A stretch of 5,602 nt of DNA from Bacilli bacterium (lineage in GTDB: Bacteria > Bacillota_I > Bacilli_A > RF39 > UBA660). The DNA lies in the NCBI GenBank assembly GCA_017888105.1, contig JAGHGS010000171.1:1-5602 (forward strand), read 5' to 3'. The notes beneath the pieces are model-generated. The model was not told the DNA's origin and searched no databases. It was given only the letters and a program-made list of their open reading frames with translations. Positions 5,107 through 5,602 of the stretch are shown here, in pieces; position 1 is the first letter of the stretch; every line of letters starts with the position of its first letter. The translations under genes and the position numbers were made by a program.

Positions 5107-5432
5107 TGGATATACAAGAAATTTTAGAAAATGGAACAGGATTTAAATGGAAGGAGTTAAGATATTTAAAGCCTCCAGAATTACCATGGTTCATTTATAT
5201 AGATAATACTACTATTAGGGGTGCTGATGTTTTAAATAATATTATAGAACATAATTTGACTTTAGAATATTATTATGAAACAAAAAATGTTCAAATTGAA
5301 AAAACTATTGAGAAATTTTTAAATAGTGAAGATTATCAGTATGATAAAAATACTGATTGGCTAGAAGATGAACAGTTATATGTAACAATTTATGAAATAA
5401 ATACTTTTTTAGAAAAAATAAAGAAAGGGTGA
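5106..5432 (+). CDS. Probable tail terminator / tail completion protein
   Basis: This 108-residue protein lies immediately before the tail tube gene. In this gene order, that slot normally holds the tail terminator, which caps the growing tube and joins it to the neck. Visible features are 'LPWFIYIDNTTIRGADVLNN' (26-45), 'NLTLEYYYETKN' (50-61), 'QIEKTIEKFLNS' (63-74), and a late 'EDEQLYVTIYEINTFL' (87-102). This alternating strand/helix pattern is seen in the short hypothetical proteins at this position in clostridial siphophages. No catalytic motif, signal peptide or membrane segment is present. The start overlaps the upstream stop by one base and has GAGGAA (5095-5100) five bases away. Position supports the role more strongly than the sequence does. 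Confidence 0.75.
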   Translation: MDIQEILENGTGFKWKELRYLKPPELPWFIYIDNTTIRGADVLNNIIEHNLTLEYYYETKNVQIEKTIEKFLNSEDYQYDKNTDWLEDEQLYVTIYEINTFLEKIKKG

Positions 5433-5433
5433 T
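5424..5433 (+). promoter_or_regulatory. Ribosome binding site of the tail tube gene
   Basis: AAAGGGTGAT overlaps the upstream stop (TGA at 5430-5432) and ends six bases before the ATG at 5440. It supports that start for the tail tube protein. Confidence 0.75.
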
Positions 5434-5439
5434 TTTAAA

Positions 5440-5602
5440 ATGGCTAAAAGAGATAAAGATGTAATTACTTTAGGAAGTGGTAAGTTATATGTTATGGAAT
5501 TTGATAGTGAGGATGGTATTCCTGAGGATACTACAATTGAAACAGAGGAAAATAGAATTGGTTATATAAAAGGTGGGGCATCAATTGCTTATACTCCAAC
5601 AT
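5440..5602 (+). CDS. Major tail tube protein, N-terminal part (cut at right edge)
   Basis: The first 54 residues are visible, and the frame is still open at the window end. The protein polymerises into the stacked rings of the siphovirus tail tube. The N-terminus 'MAKRDKDVITLGSGKLYVME', with the following acidic 'DSEDGIPEDTTIETEENRIG' and then 'YIKGGASIAYTPT', matches what I recall of tail tube proteins from clostridial and related phages. Those proteins characteristically start with Met-Ala-Lys, a 'LGSGKLY' strand and a 'GYIKGGA' strand ahead of the beta-barrel. Its place directly after the terminator-like gene agrees. The ATG at 5440 is preceded by AAAGGGTGAT and lies seven bases after the previous stop. 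Total length and any C-terminal Ig-like domain cannot be judged here. Confidence 0.88.
   Translation, partial: MAKRDKDVITLGSGKLYVMEFDSEDGIPEDTTIETEENRIGYIKGGASIAYTPT

Noticed and set aside
1..5602. CRISPR array, tRNA, insertion sequence, attachment site or defence genes
   Set aside because: No regularly spaced repeats, cloverleaf sequence, transposase-like frame or flanking direct repeats were seen. Coding sequence of the phage structural module fills almost every base.

Overview
This window is a compact, single-strand piece of the DNA-packaging and head/tail-joining module of a long-tailed (siphovirus-like) HK97-type phage or prophage. The DNA is very AT-rich (about 30% GC by eye). Codons mostly end in A or T, and most genes have good Shine-Dalgarno (SD) sites; the SDs before the portal and protease genes are close to the full anti-SD complement. 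TGA is used as a stop and TGG encodes Trp, so the standard bacterial code fits. Together with the protein families, this points to a low-GC Bacillota host (Clostridia or Erysipelotrichia-like). The host genus cannot be fixed from the sequence, and no integrase, repressor or host flank is present to tell prophage from free phage.

All genes are on the + strand with gaps of 0-13 bases or short overlaps. In order they are: the C-terminal end of the large terminase subunit (2-358, cut by the left edge); portal (363-1610); ClpP-like head maturation protease (1610-2494); a small unrecognised protein with a two-heptad tandem repeat coiled coil (2472-2846); major capsid protein (2839-4107); gp6-like head-tail connector (4121-4393); head-closure/head-tail adaptor protein (4395-4748); HK97 gp10-like protein (4729-5106); probable tail terminator/completion protein (5106-5432); and the start of the major tail tube protein (5440-5602, cut by the right edge). 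There is no gene-free stretch over 13 bases, and I saw no convincing promoter or terminator, so the whole window is probably read as part of one long late transcript.

The genes describe one pathway. Capsid protein, probably with an N-terminal scaffolding segment, assembles around the portal. The protease removes the scaffold. Terminase pumps DNA through the portal. The connector, closure, gp10-like and terminator proteins then build the joint to the tail tube.

Most of this is a classical module. The points worth a second look are an apparent insertion of about 49 residues in the capsid protein, rich in Tyr, Thr, Ser and Gly; the small coiled-coil protein between protease and capsid genes; a perfect 10-bp hairpin inside the connector gene and a second long-range stem in the adaptor gene; and an in-phase A AAA AAG slippery heptamer in the protease tail. 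I did not find evidence for a new multi-gene system here.
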